Source of the DNA: Spartobacteria bacterium UBA695
GTDB taxonomy: Bacteria; Verrucomicrobiota; Verrucomicrobiia; Chthoniobacterales; Chthoniobacteraceae
Direction: 5' to 3'
Assembly (NCBI GenBank): GCA_002298145.1
Contig: DBMP01000015.1
Location: 62,001 to 126,000 of the forward strand
Length of the DNA: 64,000 nucleotides
Shown: positions 1 to 9,238 of the stretch, piece by piece
Layout of the letters: every line of letters starts with the position of its first letter
Position numbering within the stretch: the stretch's first letter is position 1
Program-made: the position numbers and the translations under genes
Notes under the pieces: model-generated
The model's database searches: none
What the model was told of the DNA's origin: nothing
Seen by the model: only the letters and a program-made list of their open reading frames with translations

Positions 1-921
1 CCGAATTCGTTACAAAGTCTTACTCCATCATACAACACCAAGGCGGCGTCTATATACCAGAACGACCCTTTTGTGGCGAAAACGCTCAATAATTCCAACC
101 AAACCCTCTATGCCGATTACCGTGCCGACTTATGGTCGGTGAACGATCCCCTTGACGGGGTCTTCACTGGAGTGAGCACCGATCCGGCCACCGTCAGTCC
201 AGCCAAGCCTTATTATTTTGATCCCGATGGCAAGGCGCGGCCAGGGGATTCTGTTTACTCCTGGAGCACCGCATCCACTTCGCAGAGCCCCCTCTACACC
301 TCCGGCACGGCGGCTCGGCCCGTGATTTTGAACCGCCCGTTCCGCTCCGTCGGCGAGTTGGGCTACGCCTTCCGCGATATGCCGTGGAAAACGCTCGATC
401 TCTTTTCGCCCTACAGCGCCGACGCCGCATTGCTTGATCTCTTTTCGCTCCAGGGGGGGCAGCGGCTGCTCGCCGGTCGCGTCAACCCCAACACGCGTCA
501 GCCCAAGGTGCTCGCTGCAATTCTCGCGGGGGCCACGCAGGCAAGTGCATCCACCACCGGCACCGTTTCCTCGGCCAACGCGCAAGCCGTCGGCTCGGCC
601 GTAACGGCGCTTTCCGGAGCGATTCCGTTTGGGAACCGCCAGGAACTCGTCAGCCGCTTGATGAACCAGCCCGCGGTGAATGGCATTTCCAAGCTCAAGA
701 CCGAGCGGGAATCCGTGATCCGCGCGCTGGCGGACGCCTCCAACACGCGCACCTGGAATTTGCTGATCGACCTCGTGGCCCAGGTGGGCAAATACCCCGC
801 CGCCGCCGGTTCGCTCGATCAATTCCTGGTCGAGGGAGAGCGCCACTATTGGCTCCACGTGGCCATCGACCGCTACACGGGCCGGGTGGTGGATCAACAA
901 CTGGAGGTTGTTTCTGAATGA
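1..921 (+). CDS. C-terminal part of a large pseudopilin-like (GspK-type) protein, 5' end outside window
   Basis: The reading frame is open to base 1, so the gene starts upstream of the window; the GTG at 73 is unlikely to be the true start. About 306 residues are visible. The stretch GRVNPNTRQPKVLAAIL (bases about 475-525) resembles the NxNTA-type motif of GspK minor pseudopilins, and the conserved-looking block RPFRSVGELGYAF precedes it. This suggests the C-terminal half of a GspK-like or Verru_Chthon cassette A-like protein, which would sit at the tip of a type II/IV pilus-like structure. Its stop overlaps the next start (ATGA, 918-921), so the two genes are translationally coupled. No direct functional proof; the family assignment is by motif and by recollection of similar verrucomicrobial proteins. 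Confidence 0.5.
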   Translation, partial: PNSLQSLTPSYNTKAASIYQNDPFVAKTLNNSNQTLYADYRADLWSVNDPLDGVFTGVSTDPATVSPAKPYYFDPDGKARPGDSVYSWSTASTSQSPLYTSGTAARPVILNRPFRSVGELGYAFRDMPWKTLDLFSPYSADAALLDLFSLQGGQRLLAGRVNPNTRQPKVLAAILAGATQASASTTGTVSSANAQAVGSAVTALSGAIPFGNRQELVSRLMNQPAVNGISKLKTERESVIRALADASNTRTWNLLIDLVAQVGKYPAAAGSLDQFLVEGERHYWLHVAIDRYTGRVVDQQLEVVSE

Positions 922-1538
922 AAGCGTTTTGCCTACTTGTTGCGTGGCTGGTGTGCTTGATCCCGGCAACCCGGGCGCAGGAGTCCGCTTTGCCGGTTCC
1001 CAAGCCGCCTTACGTCGCCCCCATCCCCGACAATGCCCGATGGGTCGTCACGCTGGAGATGCCGGGAGCGTCGTCCACGCAATCGGAACTTCCCACGTCG
1101 ATTGAGACCATCAAAACCGGCAGCACCAAACGCGTCACGTTGTTCCTCAAGGGCGGATCGTCCCAGCGGTTCGATCAAAAGGGCGAATATCTGCTTACCA
1201 ACACCCCCTCCGGTCCGCAGATCTCCAAGTACATCCCGCTTTTGCCGCCGTATCCCTTTTACACGGAGGGTTTCCTATTCGTGGAAAACGTCGTCCCGGC
1301 GAATTTCAAAGGCGTGGTGAAGCTCAAGGGCGTTGAATGCTTTTATTACGCCAGCGGCAACACGAGCGTTTGGATTGCCGCTGAATCCATGTTGCCGGTG
1401 GCGGCGCGGCACGAGGGCGTGCTGGCTTATTTCCAATTTCTCCCAGCGCCCACCCAACCGCTCACGCTTTCGCCGGAGGTGGTCGCGCAGCTTGAAAAAT
1501 ACGAAGCCGCCGCCAACGCCTTCCGCGCCATGCGCTAG
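918..1538 (+). CDS. small secreted protein of unknown function (206 aa)
   Basis: I do not recognise this protein. Residues 1-20 form a typical signal peptide (hydrophobic AFCLLVAWLVCLIP, then ATRAQ, cleavage probably after Ala). The mature part is rich in Pro and aromatic residues (KYIPLLPPYPFYTEG) and is probably beta-rich; the C-terminus is a short charged helix. No catalytic motif is visible. The start ATG overlaps the stop of the upstream pseudopilin-like gene, and an MFS permease starts 12 bases after the stop, so it is probably co-transcribed with both and may be a periplasmic or cell-surface partner of the pilin-like protein. Confidence 0.75.
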   Translation: MKAFCLLVAWLVCLIPATRAQESALPVPKPPYVAPIPDNARWVVTLEMPGASSTQSELPTSIETIKTGSTKRVTLFLKGGSSQRFDQKGEYLLTNTPSGPQISKYIPLLPPYPFYTEGFLFVENVVPANFKGVVKLKGVECFYYASGNTSVWIAAESMLPVAARHEGVLAYFQFLPAPTQPLTLSPEVVAQLEKYEAAANAFRAMR

Positions 1539-1550
1539 CCATTCCGTTTC

Positions 1551-2999
1551 ATGAATCATACCCTTTCCAGCGCACTTAAAAGCGATTCCCAGGAGCCCGA
1601 CCAACTCACGGTCGGCTCGCTCAAATACACCAAAGCCGGCCTCATCACGCTTTTCCTATATTTGCTGTGGGGCGATTTTTGCTTCACGCTGATGGAGACC
1701 GTCGTACCCAACATCCTGCCGCTGAAGCTTCGGGACATCGGTGCGCCCAACTGGATTGTGGGCCTGATGATGCTCACCATCCCGAACGTCATGAGCGCGA
1801 CGATCAACCCGATCATCAACTTCCGCAGCGACCGCTTTCGCAGCAAATGGGGACGGCGCATTCCCTTCCTCGCCGGGGCCACGCCGTTTCTCGTGCTTTT
1901 CCTGATTTTGCTGGGCTATGCGGAGCCGATCGGCGCGTGGGTGGAACATGCGGTAATGGGCGGCCGGGTGCCCTCGACCACGGTGCTCATCGCGGTAATC
2001 GGCGTATTCCTAGTCTGCTTCCAGTTCTTTAACATGTTCGTCTCCTCGGCCTACTATTGTCTCTTCAACGACACGGTGCCGCAGGCGTATCTCGCGCGGT
2101 TCATGGTGAGCTTCCGAATGGTCGGCGTGGGCGCGGGTGCGGTATACAACTACTTCGTGCTCCGCTATGCGAACACCCACATGCAGCAGATCTTTCTCTG
2201 GGCCGGGCTGCTCTATTTTGTGGCCTTTGCCGTGATGTGCTGGAAGGTTCGGGAAGGGAATTACCCGCCGCCACCGCCCAATATCGATAACCAAACGGGG
2301 TTCGTGTCGGCGGTCAAAACGTATGCCGTGGAATGCTTCACCCATCGTTTTTATTGGTACATTTTTCTCGGCAACGTCTTTGTGGCAATGGGGTTTGTTT
2401 CGGGTTCCTACGGCCTGCTTTATCAAACCAAGTATCTCGGGCTCGGGCTCGATTTCATTGGGAAAGTCAACGGTGTATGCGGCGTGGTGGGGCTGCTGTT
2501 GCTATATCCCGCCGGCATCATCACCGACCGCGTTCATCCGCTGCGCGTGCTGCTGCTAGCCAGCTCTGTTCAAGTGCTGGTGGTGGGGCCGCTGGGGATC
2601 ATCTTTGCCATGACGCGCCCGCTGATGTCGGCGGAGACAGTGGCCTGGTTCTTCATCGGGCTCTCGTCGCTGTGGCTGCCTTTCATCGCGCTCAACGGCG
2701 CGGCAGAGCCGATCACAATGATGCGGCTCTTTCCCGCGAGCCGTTATGGCCAGTTTGGCTCCGCCAACGCCCTCCTGCGTTCGCTGGGGATGATGGTCGG
2801 CGGCGTCCTCTGCGGCGGCTACCTCGATGTAATGAAGCGGCTACATCCCGATACGCCAGATTTCTGCTACCGCTATCTGCCGTTTTGGAACATCACGTGC
2901 AGCGCGGGTTACGCCTTTTTTATCTATCTCGTTTACCGCGAATGGAAGCGACTTGGTGGAACGAAGCATTTTGTACCGCCGGTCAGCGGTGACATCTAA
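1551..2999 (+). CDS. MFS sugar transporter (GPH/SLC45-like)
   Basis: This 482-residue inner-membrane protein has about twelve hydrophobic segments. The loop after TM2/TM3 carries SDRFRSKWGRRIPFL, matching the DRxRxxxGRRxP signature of sucrose/GPH-type cation symporters, so a proton- or sodium-coupled glycoside or oligosaccharide symporter is likely. It is paralogous to the permease at 12199-13587: both begin with a YTKxGLI block followed by LLxGDFxF, and both have EGxYPPP after TM6. It starts 12 bases after the upstream secreted protein and is followed by a polysaccharide lyase gene, which suggests import of lyase products. The actual substrate cannot be read from the sequence. Confidence 0.88.
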   Translation: MNHTLSSALKSDSQEPDQLTVGSLKYTKAGLITLFLYLLWGDFCFTLMETVVPNILPLKLRDIGAPNWIVGLMMLTIPNVMSATINPIINFRSDRFRSKWGRRIPFLAGATPFLVLFLILLGYAEPIGAWVEHAVMGGRVPSTTVLIAVIGVFLVCFQFFNMFVSSAYYCLFNDTVPQAYLARFMVSFRMVGVGAGAVYNYFVLRYANTHMQQIFLWAGLLYFVAFAVMCWKVREGNYPPPPPNIDNQTGFVSAVKTYAVECFTHRFYWYIFLGNVFVAMGFVSGSYGLLYQTKYLGLGLDFIGKVNGVCGVVGLLLLYPAGIITDRVHPLRVLLLASSVQVLVVGPLGIIFAMTRPLMSAETVAWFFIGLSSLWLPFIALNGAAEPITMMRLFPASRYGQFGSANALLRSLGMMVGGVLCGGYLDVMKRLHPDTPDFCYRYLPFWNITCSAGYAFFIYLVYREWKRLGGTKHFVPPVSGDI

Positions 3000-3108
3000 C
3001 TATTGGATATTACTCCGAAACAACTTAACTAAACTGAGTAAGTCCACCACCCTTTTGACTTCAAAACCAAGCCGGGGAAAATAGCAGCCTTCAATCCAAA
3101 GACAAGCC

Positions 3109-5238
3109 ATGAACCTACCCCCATCTTCCCTCCTCGGAGCTGTCGCCGCCGCAATGATGTTGCTGATCTCCCCGGCCGCTCTCAACGCCCAAAGCCCGGA
3201 TGCACCGCCCGTCGAGCATCGCGCGGCCACGGCAGGTGAAAAGGAAGTCTTCGCCGCGCTGGATCTTTCCCTGCCGGAACTGGCCCCGGTGAAAAAGGCC
3301 ATCGACACGGGCGACTACGGCCTCGCCACGCACGAATGGGCCACCTACCTGCGCCAGCGCACCTCCGTTCCGTGGTTTATCGATCCGAGGGAAAAGGGGG
3401 CATCGGTGCGCGGCTTCGACCTCAAGGTGGCCAACAACGCCGTAGCGGGAAAGCTACAAGGTGGCTATGTAAATCTGCTTCACGCCTTCCCGGATGGAAA
3501 AATCGACTGGGCCTACGATCCCACCGGCAAAACACCCGACATGCCCCCCAATCACGAATGGGTGTGGCAACTCAATCGCATGATGTTTTGGGAAGACCTC
3601 GCGGGCGCTTACGCCGCCACAGGTGACGAGCGCTATGCTGAGACGTTTGTGAACCATCTACGCTCGTGGGTTGCCCAAACAGCCAACATCCCGACGATGG
3701 ACGACTGGCGTCCCGGCTCGGCCTGGCGGCCCATCGAAGCCGGATTGCGCATGGGCAATTCCTGGCCCATGGCCTATCACCGCTTCCTTTTGTCCCCGTC
3801 GTTTACCGACGCCGACATGTTGCTGTTTGTCCGTTCCTGCCTCGACCATGGCCGCTATTTGCAAAAATACGGCGTGGAAAACCAAGGCAATCACCTCACC
3901 ATGGCCATGTCAGGATTGTACTGCGTTGGTGCGCTCTTCCCCGAATACCGCGAAGCCAAAGGATGGCGCACCACCGCCGTTGAGCGCCTTGCCCGCGAAG
4001 CCACGCGCCAGTTCTTGCCCGACGGAGCGCAATTTGAACTCACGCCCGGCTATCACAACGTGGCGCTCGAGAATTTCCTGAAAATCATGGATGTGGCGCA
4101 AAAAACCGGCCATCAGGAGGAGGTTCCCGCCGCTCTGACTACCTGCGTAGAGAAAGCCTATACCTACCTGCTCGGGCTGATGACGCCGGACCGTTCGCTG
4201 CCGATGTTCAACGATTCCTGGGGGATTTCGGCCAACTATCTCTACCAAAAAGCGGTGAAGCTCTTCCCCGAGCGCACCGATTTCCGCTGGGCCTTGACGG
4301 TCGGCAGGGAAGGCACAGAACCCGCTGCCACCTCGCAGTTCTTCGACTGGGCCGGGTTCGCCGTCATGCGTTCCGGCTGGGGGCGAAACGACAACTTCCT
4401 CGTCTTCCGCGCGGGTCCCGCGGGCACCGGCCACATTCACAACAGCGCACTGGACGTCGTCCTGTGGGCCTGGGGGCGCCGCTTGCTGCTGGACAACGGT
4501 GGTGGCAGTTACGAGAAAAGCAAATGGCGCGACTGGTCCATTTCCACCCAATCCCACAACTGCGTGGTGGTGGACGGCTTGAGCCAGAACGTTCCCGACG
4601 AATGGTCGCCGCAGGGGCATGACAAAGACCCGCGCTATGTCTCGCAGAAGCCCATCGACGCAAGCTGGACGAGCACGCCTGCCTACGATTACGCGCAGCA
4701 AACCTACAACAACGGCTACGGTCCCCAGCGCAAGAAAATCGCCGCGCAAAAGCGGGAAGTCTTCTTCCTCAAGCCCGGCATCTATGCCGTGCGCGACACC
4801 GTTGCGCCCAGCGACGATGCCGAGCACACCTACCAGGCGCGCTGGCAAGTCGGCAGCACGCATACGGAGTATGATCACGCTTCGGGGTCCGTGGAGACGC
4901 GGGACGCAGGTCTGGCCAACCTCGCCGTCGTTCCGCTTCTCCGCGACGGGCTGGAAGTGCGCAGCGTCACGGCCCAGGAAGAGCCGGAAATTCTCGGCTG
5001 GATCGTCATCAAGGATAGCGTGCCGCCGCGTCAGCCCATCACCACCGTGCTGCACACCGTCAAAGGGAGCGGCGTAAAGCAATTGCTCACGCTGCTCATC
5101 CCACTCAAACCGGGGGAAAAATCTCCCATCCGCAGCGTCTCCGGCACCAATCCCATCGAAGTCACCTTCAACGACGGGCGGCGCATTCAAATCAACAACG
5201 CGCCGGATGCCCCGCTGACCCTGAGCGAGCTTAACTGA
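3109..5238 (+). CDS. heparinase II/III family polysaccharide lyase, secreted (709 aa)
   Basis: Residues 1-27 are a signal peptide ending LNAQS. The next ~350 residues look like the alpha/alpha toroid of heparinase II/III-type lyases (PL12/15/17/21 group), with ENQGNHLTMAMSGLY, FELTPGYHNVALENF and MFNDSWG. The beta-sandwich part follows with GHIHNSALDVVLWAWG and LLLDNGGGSY, the usual His-containing conserved block. Candidate catalytic residues are the Asn/His of NQGNH and the Tyr of PGYHN. Such enzymes cleave uronic-acid-containing glycans by beta-elimination in the periplasm or outside. The substrate (alginate, glycosaminoglycan or another polyuronide) is not decided. The gene follows an MFS permease by 109 bases and precedes a PEP-CTERM protein. 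Confidence 0.85.
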   Translation: MNLPPSSLLGAVAAAMMLLISPAALNAQSPDAPPVEHRAATAGEKEVFAALDLSLPELAPVKKAIDTGDYGLATHEWATYLRQRTSVPWFIDPREKGASVRGFDLKVANNAVAGKLQGGYVNLLHAFPDGKIDWAYDPTGKTPDMPPNHEWVWQLNRMMFWEDLAGAYAATGDERYAETFVNHLRSWVAQTANIPTMDDWRPGSAWRPIEAGLRMGNSWPMAYHRFLLSPSFTDADMLLFVRSCLDHGRYLQKYGVENQGNHLTMAMSGLYCVGALFPEYREAKGWRTTAVERLAREATRQFLPDGAQFELTPGYHNVALENFLKIMDVAQKTGHQEEVPAALTTCVEKAYTYLLGLMTPDRSLPMFNDSWGISANYLYQKAVKLFPERTDFRWALTVGREGTEPAATSQFFDWAGFAVMRSGWGRNDNFLVFRAGPAGTGHIHNSALDVVLWAWGRRLLLDNGGGSYEKSKWRDWSISTQSHNCVVVDGLSQNVPDEWSPQGHDKDPRYVSQKPIDASWTSTPAYDYAQQTYNNGYGPQRKKIAAQKREVFFLKPGIYAVRDTVAPSDDAEHTYQARWQVGSTHTEYDHASGSVETRDAGLANLAVVPLLRDGLEVRSVTAQEEPEILGWIVIKDSVPPRQPITTVLHTVKGSGVKQLLTLLIPLKPGEKSPIRSVSGTNPIEVTFNDGRRIQINNAPDAPLTLSELN

Positions 5239-5249
5239 GTAATTAATTC

Positions 5250-5266
5250 TCCACCTTGAAGGTGGA
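5250..5266 (+). terminator. small hairpin after the lyase gene
   Basis: TCCACC / GGTGGA pair around the loop TTGAA, 11 bases after the lyase stop. A T-rich run follows only at about 5279-5285, so it is a weak terminator candidate. An in-frame TTG at 5256 lies in this hairpin, which argues against using it as the start of the next gene. Confidence 0.35.
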
Positions 5267-5330
5267 AACTGCGGCGTTATTTTTCCCTGAAACGGACACT
5301 CGTCCATCAACGATACCCCTAAGCAAACCC

Positions 5331-8102
5331 ATGAAAACCCCGAAGACTCGTCATCCCCGTTATACTTCCGCCGCCCTGGTCGCATTGGCACTGGCTGGCG
5401 CATTTTCCGGCACTTCCCAAGCGGACACTTCCACATGGTCTGGCACCAGCGGTCTTTGGTCGGCTTCCTCTAACTGGGATTTGGCACCCGTCCTCGGGGG
5501 CTCCATCACGTTGGGCAATGTGGCCAGCGGCACCCGTACCGTAAGTTACGACGATACAGCGACTACTGGCACGATCGCGACTCTGACGATGACCCAGACA
5601 TCTGCGGCCATCAACCAGCTTTTTATCACTGGCACCAAAGGGCTGACGGTCACCAACGCCATTACGCTTGGAGCCACCAGCGGCACTGAGGAGTTAAGAA
5701 TCGGCAATACCGTTACAACTAATACTACCGGATACACATACTTGACGGCTTCCGGCGGAGTGACCGTCAACAGCGGCGGGGTGCTCACTTTCCAAATCAG
5801 CGGCAGCAATAGTGCCGGTTCTCCAACCATGGTGGGCAACGTCACCGTCTCGGGCGGCTTGGTGGGAATAATGACCGGAGGTAATCGTTACTCGGCAAAT
5901 GGCGGGCTCATTACAGGAAATATGAGCCTAACCTCGGGAACCATCCGGATGTACGACCCGGTGGATACCTGGAGCCGCGGCAGAATTAGTGTCTCCGGTT
6001 CGTTCACCGCCACGGGCGGTACCATTATTGGGGGGCCTCAAAATACGTTCAATGAGATTTACGTTGGAGGTAATATCACCGTCGGCTCGGGCGTGACGCT
6101 GAGCATGACTCCTAGCTTTGTGCTCATGGCCAATAATTCCGTAGGGACTATAGATGCCTCTGGAGCCGGCATTCTGGGGGCACGCACCTGGATCGGCAGC
6201 GGAACCAGTACCGCCACGTTCAAAACGAGCGGTACCGCGGCCCTTCAAGCCACGGGAATTTCTTTTGCCGTCGGCTCCACCAACGTCCGCCAGAAAATTG
6301 TGCTCGGTAGCAACCTGATCAAAACGGGCACTGCCGTCACGCCTATTCAGTCAACCTTTGGTGCGGGATCTGGCAACAACTCCGAATATGAACTGGACCT
6401 GGGCGGACACACCTACGATGCCACAGCCTACGTTCTGCCCTGGGCTCCCAACACCTCTAGCGGAACGGCCAAATACTTTATTACATCCTCTACCGCAGGG
6501 GGTGTTTTCAAGGTGCAGCAAGTGAATCTCTCCACAGCGTTCACCCAAACCACCCTTGGTGCGGGCGCGACTTTGCAAATCACGGGAGGCAACGGAGCCA
6601 CGATCAATCTGTCCGGCAGCAACACCTTCGCCACCAACTCGACGGTGCTTTACACCGGAGCCGCCACCACGAGTTCCGCAGCCGTGCTGACCACCAACAG
6701 TGCTCTTGGAAATCTCACCGTCAAAACCGGCGCCGTGCAAGTATCGGGCTCCGCGTTGACGACCGCCGGGACGTTGACGGTTGACGCGGGCGGCACGCTC
6801 GATGTCAGCGCCTTCTCAGCCAAGGCTGCGGGCGGCCTCGTCCTTGGTTCGGCCACAGGCTCGGGCCTGATCACCGGCGCACAGGGGATCGTGCTCGCGG
6901 GCACCAATGGCGGCGCGGTCGCCGCTTCGCTTATCAGCGGCACCATCACCAGCGCCATCTCCAGCGGCACTGCCGCCAGCACCGTGACCAAAACGGGCAC
7001 CAACACCACCGTGGTGCTCAATGGGGTCAATACCTACCTCGGTGCGACCACGGTTTCCCAAGGCCGCCTCGATGTCAACGGCTCCCTCGGGGCCAGCAGC
7101 GCGGTCGGCATCGCCGCATCCGGTACGCTGGGAGGCGCGGGCACCATCAACGGCACCGTGGTTAACAGCGGTGTGATTACCGGCGGCCTCATCTTCGCCA
7201 ACGACGTCACCATTAACAACGGAGCGACCGCCACCGCCGCGGCCTTCAACGGCAATATCGTCGACAACGGCTCCATCACCGGCGGCCTCACCGTCCAAGG
7301 CGGCAAAGTCCTTAGCGGCTCTGGCTCCGTCAGTGGCAACACCACCGTCAACGGCGGCACCGTCAACGGCACAGGCCTAGCGCTGGGTACAACCCGGCTC
7401 AACGGCACCAGCACCCTGAGCGGCTACAACATCGCCAGCAGCGTGGCCATCACCGGGGGCAGCACCTCGCTGACCGGCACCACGAAATCCACCGCAACCT
7501 TGTCCGTCGGCGTGGGAGCCATCCTCAATAATACCGGAACCGTGGACGGCAACGTAGGCGTTAGCGGATTACTCAAAGGCACCGGTACGGTAACTGGAAA
7601 TCTCGCTCTCACCAGCGGCACCCTCTCGCCCGGCAACAGCCCCGGAATCACCACCGTCCAGGGCAACTTCACCATGGACGCGAGCTCCAAACTCGTGGCG
7701 GAAGTGAGCGGCACCATCGCGGGATCAACCTACGATCAGGTCAAGGTAAGCGGGAACGTCACCCTCGCGGGCACGTTGGATCTGAGCACGCTCGGCGGAC
7801 TAGGCATGGGCGACACCATCACGCTTATCGACAACACCGGCAGCGGTACCACCAGCGGGTACTTCTCGCAGATCATCACCAGCGGCAGCACCTACGCAAT
7901 CGGCACCGCTGTCGGGACGTATACCTTCACCTCAGGTACCACGGAGTATCTCCTCAACTATGCCGCCAATGCCGACAGGGACAGCCTCAACAATGACGTC
8001 ACCCTGACCGTCGTGCCCGAGCCCGGCACCTGGGCTATGCTCGTGGGCGGAATGGGGCTCCTCACCTTCGGCCAGCGCCTCCGCCGCCGGTCGGCAAGAT
8101 AG
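5331..8102 (+). CDS. autotransporter-type beta-strand repeat protein with PEP-CTERM sorting tail (923 aa)
   Basis: The ATG at 5331 gives a clean signal peptide (MKTPKTRH..., hydrophobic AALVALALAGAF, cleavage near SQA). An upstream in-frame TTG adds no sensible leader. The body is a low-complexity Gly/Ser/Thr/Asn-rich protein with repeated autotransporter-associated beta-strand units such as NTYLGATTVSQGRL, predicted to fold as a long beta-solenoid. The C-terminus has VVPEPGTWAMLVGGMGLL followed by an Arg cluster, a textbook PEP-CTERM signal, so it should be processed by an exosortase and exported to the surface or matrix. From about 7015 to the end it is closely similar to the last third of the protein at 41279-44545. 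It follows the lyase gene; a surface adhesin or glycan-binding role is inference. Confidence 0.88.
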   Translation: MKTPKTRHPRYTSAALVALALAGAFSGTSQADTSTWSGTSGLWSASSNWDLAPVLGGSITLGNVASGTRTVSYDDTATTGTIATLTMTQTSAAINQLFITGTKGLTVTNAITLGATSGTEELRIGNTVTTNTTGYTYLTASGGVTVNSGGVLTFQISGSNSAGSPTMVGNVTVSGGLVGIMTGGNRYSANGGLITGNMSLTSGTIRMYDPVDTWSRGRISVSGSFTATGGTIIGGPQNTFNEIYVGGNITVGSGVTLSMTPSFVLMANNSVGTIDASGAGILGARTWIGSGTSTATFKTSGTAALQATGISFAVGSTNVRQKIVLGSNLIKTGTAVTPIQSTFGAGSGNNSEYELDLGGHTYDATAYVLPWAPNTSSGTAKYFITSSTAGGVFKVQQVNLSTAFTQTTLGAGATLQITGGNGATINLSGSNTFATNSTVLYTGAATTSSAAVLTTNSALGNLTVKTGAVQVSGSALTTAGTLTVDAGGTLDVSAFSAKAAGGLVLGSATGSGLITGAQGIVLAGTNGGAVAASLISGTITSAISSGTAASTVTKTGTNTTVVLNGVNTYLGATTVSQGRLDVNGSLGASSAVGIAASGTLGGAGTINGTVVNSGVITGGLIFANDVTINNGATATAAAFNGNIVDNGSITGGLTVQGGKVLSGSGSVSGNTTVNGGTVNGTGLALGTTRLNGTSTLSGYNIASSVAITGGSTSLTGTTKSTATLSVGVGAILNNTGTVDGNVGVSGLLKGTGTVTGNLALTSGTLSPGNSPGITTVQGNFTMDASSKLVAEVSGTIAGSTYDQVKVSGNVTLAGTLDLSTLGGLGMGDTITLIDNTGSGTTSGYFSQIITSGSTYAIGTAVGTYTFTSGTTEYLLNYAANADRDSLNNDVTLTVVPEPGTWAMLVGGMGLLTFGQRLRRRSAR

Positions 8103-8122
8103 GAAATGAACAGCAAATTAAT

Positions 8123-8144
8123 CCCGCCAGTTCCGGCTGGCGGG
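8123..8144 (+). terminator. hairpin after PEP-CTERM gene
   Basis: CCCGCCAG pairs perfectly with CTGGCGGG around TTCCGG, 20 bases after the stop of the PEP-CTERM gene. There is no T run, so it could be a terminator, an mRNA 3'-end stabiliser or a protein site. Confidence 0.45.
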
Positions 8145-8224
8145 GTCGATCCTTATCGGGAAACATCATGCTCATCGCATCGCAGACACGCTCTAGGAAT
8201 ACAGAACCTGCCGAGGAAAACGGC

Positions 8225-9238
8225 ATGAGTTCTCCATCGCACCGCAGGCCAGCCCTGTTTGCCATGCAGGACCCCCTGATGTTCGACATGGTCTGGACAG
8301 AGCAGCAGAAATCCAAGCTCCGCGATCTCGTGGATATTTCGGACTGGGTGTGGACCGGCAATGTCGAAGATCATCCGGAAATTCTCGCCAATACGGAGCT
8401 GATCTTCTCCACCTGGGGCATCCCCAGCCTCACGCCTAGGGATCTGGACTATCTGCCGAAGCTCAAAGCGGTGTTCTACGCCGCCGGTTCCGTCAAATCC
8501 TTTGCCGCCCCGCTGCTCGAGCGCGGGATCACCGTCGTCAGCGCAAACGTCCCCAATGCCATTCCCGTTGCGGAATTTACATTATCGCAGATAATCTTTG
8601 CCTTAAAGCAAGGCTGGCAGCATCACCGACAACTACGCTGCACGCCTAACGCTAATGGGTTTAAGGAACTGCCCATCACCGGGCTCTACGGAGCAACTGT
8701 CGGCATTATTTCATTAGGAACGATCGGAAGAAAATTATGCGAGCTGTTGACCCCCTTTGACTTGAATAAGCTCGTGTACGATCCGTATATCAAAGAATCC
8801 ACGTTGCGAAAGTACCACCTTCAAAACACAAGCCTGGAGGCCCTTTTCGCCCAGTCGGACGTCGTCACCGTACACACTCCATCGTTGAAGGAAACGGAAG
8901 GCTTGGTGACCGGCAAGCTGCTGGATTCCATGAAGCCTTTCTCTACCTTCATCAACACGTCCCGCGGCGTATTGGTGAGGGAAGATGAAATGATCGAAGT
9001 TCTCCAGCGGCGTCCCGACATCACCGCCATCCTGGACGTAACCCGCTCTGAGCCACCCATGGAAGGCTCGCCCCTTTATCACTTGCCGAACGTGGTGCTG
9101 ATGCCGCATATCGCAGGGTCCAAAGGCAACGAGATCCGGCGCATGACGGACTGGATTATCGAGGAGTGCGCCAACTATATCGAAGGTAAGCCGTTGAAAC
9201 TCGCCGTAAGTGCCGACGCATTAGACCATTCGGCCTAG
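8225..9238 (+). CDS. D-isomer-specific 2-hydroxyacid dehydrogenase
   Basis: A 337-residue cytoplasmic NAD(P)H-dependent oxidoreductase. I chose ATG 8225 because GAGG at 8213-8216 lies 8 bases before it; an earlier in-frame ATG at 8168 lacks such a site. The Rossmann motif is VGIISLGTIGRKL. The family triad is present: Arg in NTSRGVLV, Glu in TRSEPPMEG and His in LMPHIAGSKGNE. Family members reduce glyoxylate, hydroxypyruvate, 2-keto acids or oxidise phosphoglycerate; the specificity here is unknown. The gene ends inside the stop codon of the convergent LacI gene (shared CCTAGG). With the LacI regulator and pentulose kinase next to it, a small sugar-acid or pentose pathway is a reasonable guess. 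Confidence 0.88.
   Translation: MSSPSHRRPALFAMQDPLMFDMVWTEQQKSKLRDLVDISDWVWTGNVEDHPEILANTELIFSTWGIPSLTPRDLDYLPKLKAVFYAAGSVKSFAAPLLERGITVVSANVPNAIPVAEFTLSQIIFALKQGWQHHRQLRCTPNANGFKELPITGLYGATVGIISLGTIGRKLCELLTPFDLNKLVYDPYIKESTLRKYHLQNTSLEALFAQSDVVTVHTPSLKETEGLVTGKLLDSMKPFSTFINTSRGVLVREDEMIEVLQRRPDITAILDVTRSEPPMEGSPLYHLPNVVLMPHIAGSKGNEIRRMTDWIIEECANYIEGKPLKLAVSADALDHSA

Noticed and set aside
73..921. GTG at 73 as the true start of the first gene
   Set aside because: The frame is open to base 1 and the protein has no leader from this GTG; it is a truncated gene.
5256..5330. TTG-initiated N-terminal extension of the first PEP-CTERM protein
   Set aside because: It adds 25 polar residues before an otherwise complete signal peptide, and the TTG lies in a hairpin; ATG 5331 matches its paralogues.
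3910..5436. 508-codon minus-strand frame opposite the lyase
   Set aside because: Antisense to the heparinase-type gene and runs into the next gene's start; no motif.
5331..8102. The repeat-rich PEP-CTERM genes as CRISPR or tandem DNA repeats
   Set aside because: Repeats are degenerate at DNA level and stay in frame as beta-strand protein repeats.
9235..9238. CCTAGG shared by two convergent stop codons as a regulatory site
   Set aside because: It is a six-base palindrome that follows from two overlapping TAG stops; nothing else supports a function.
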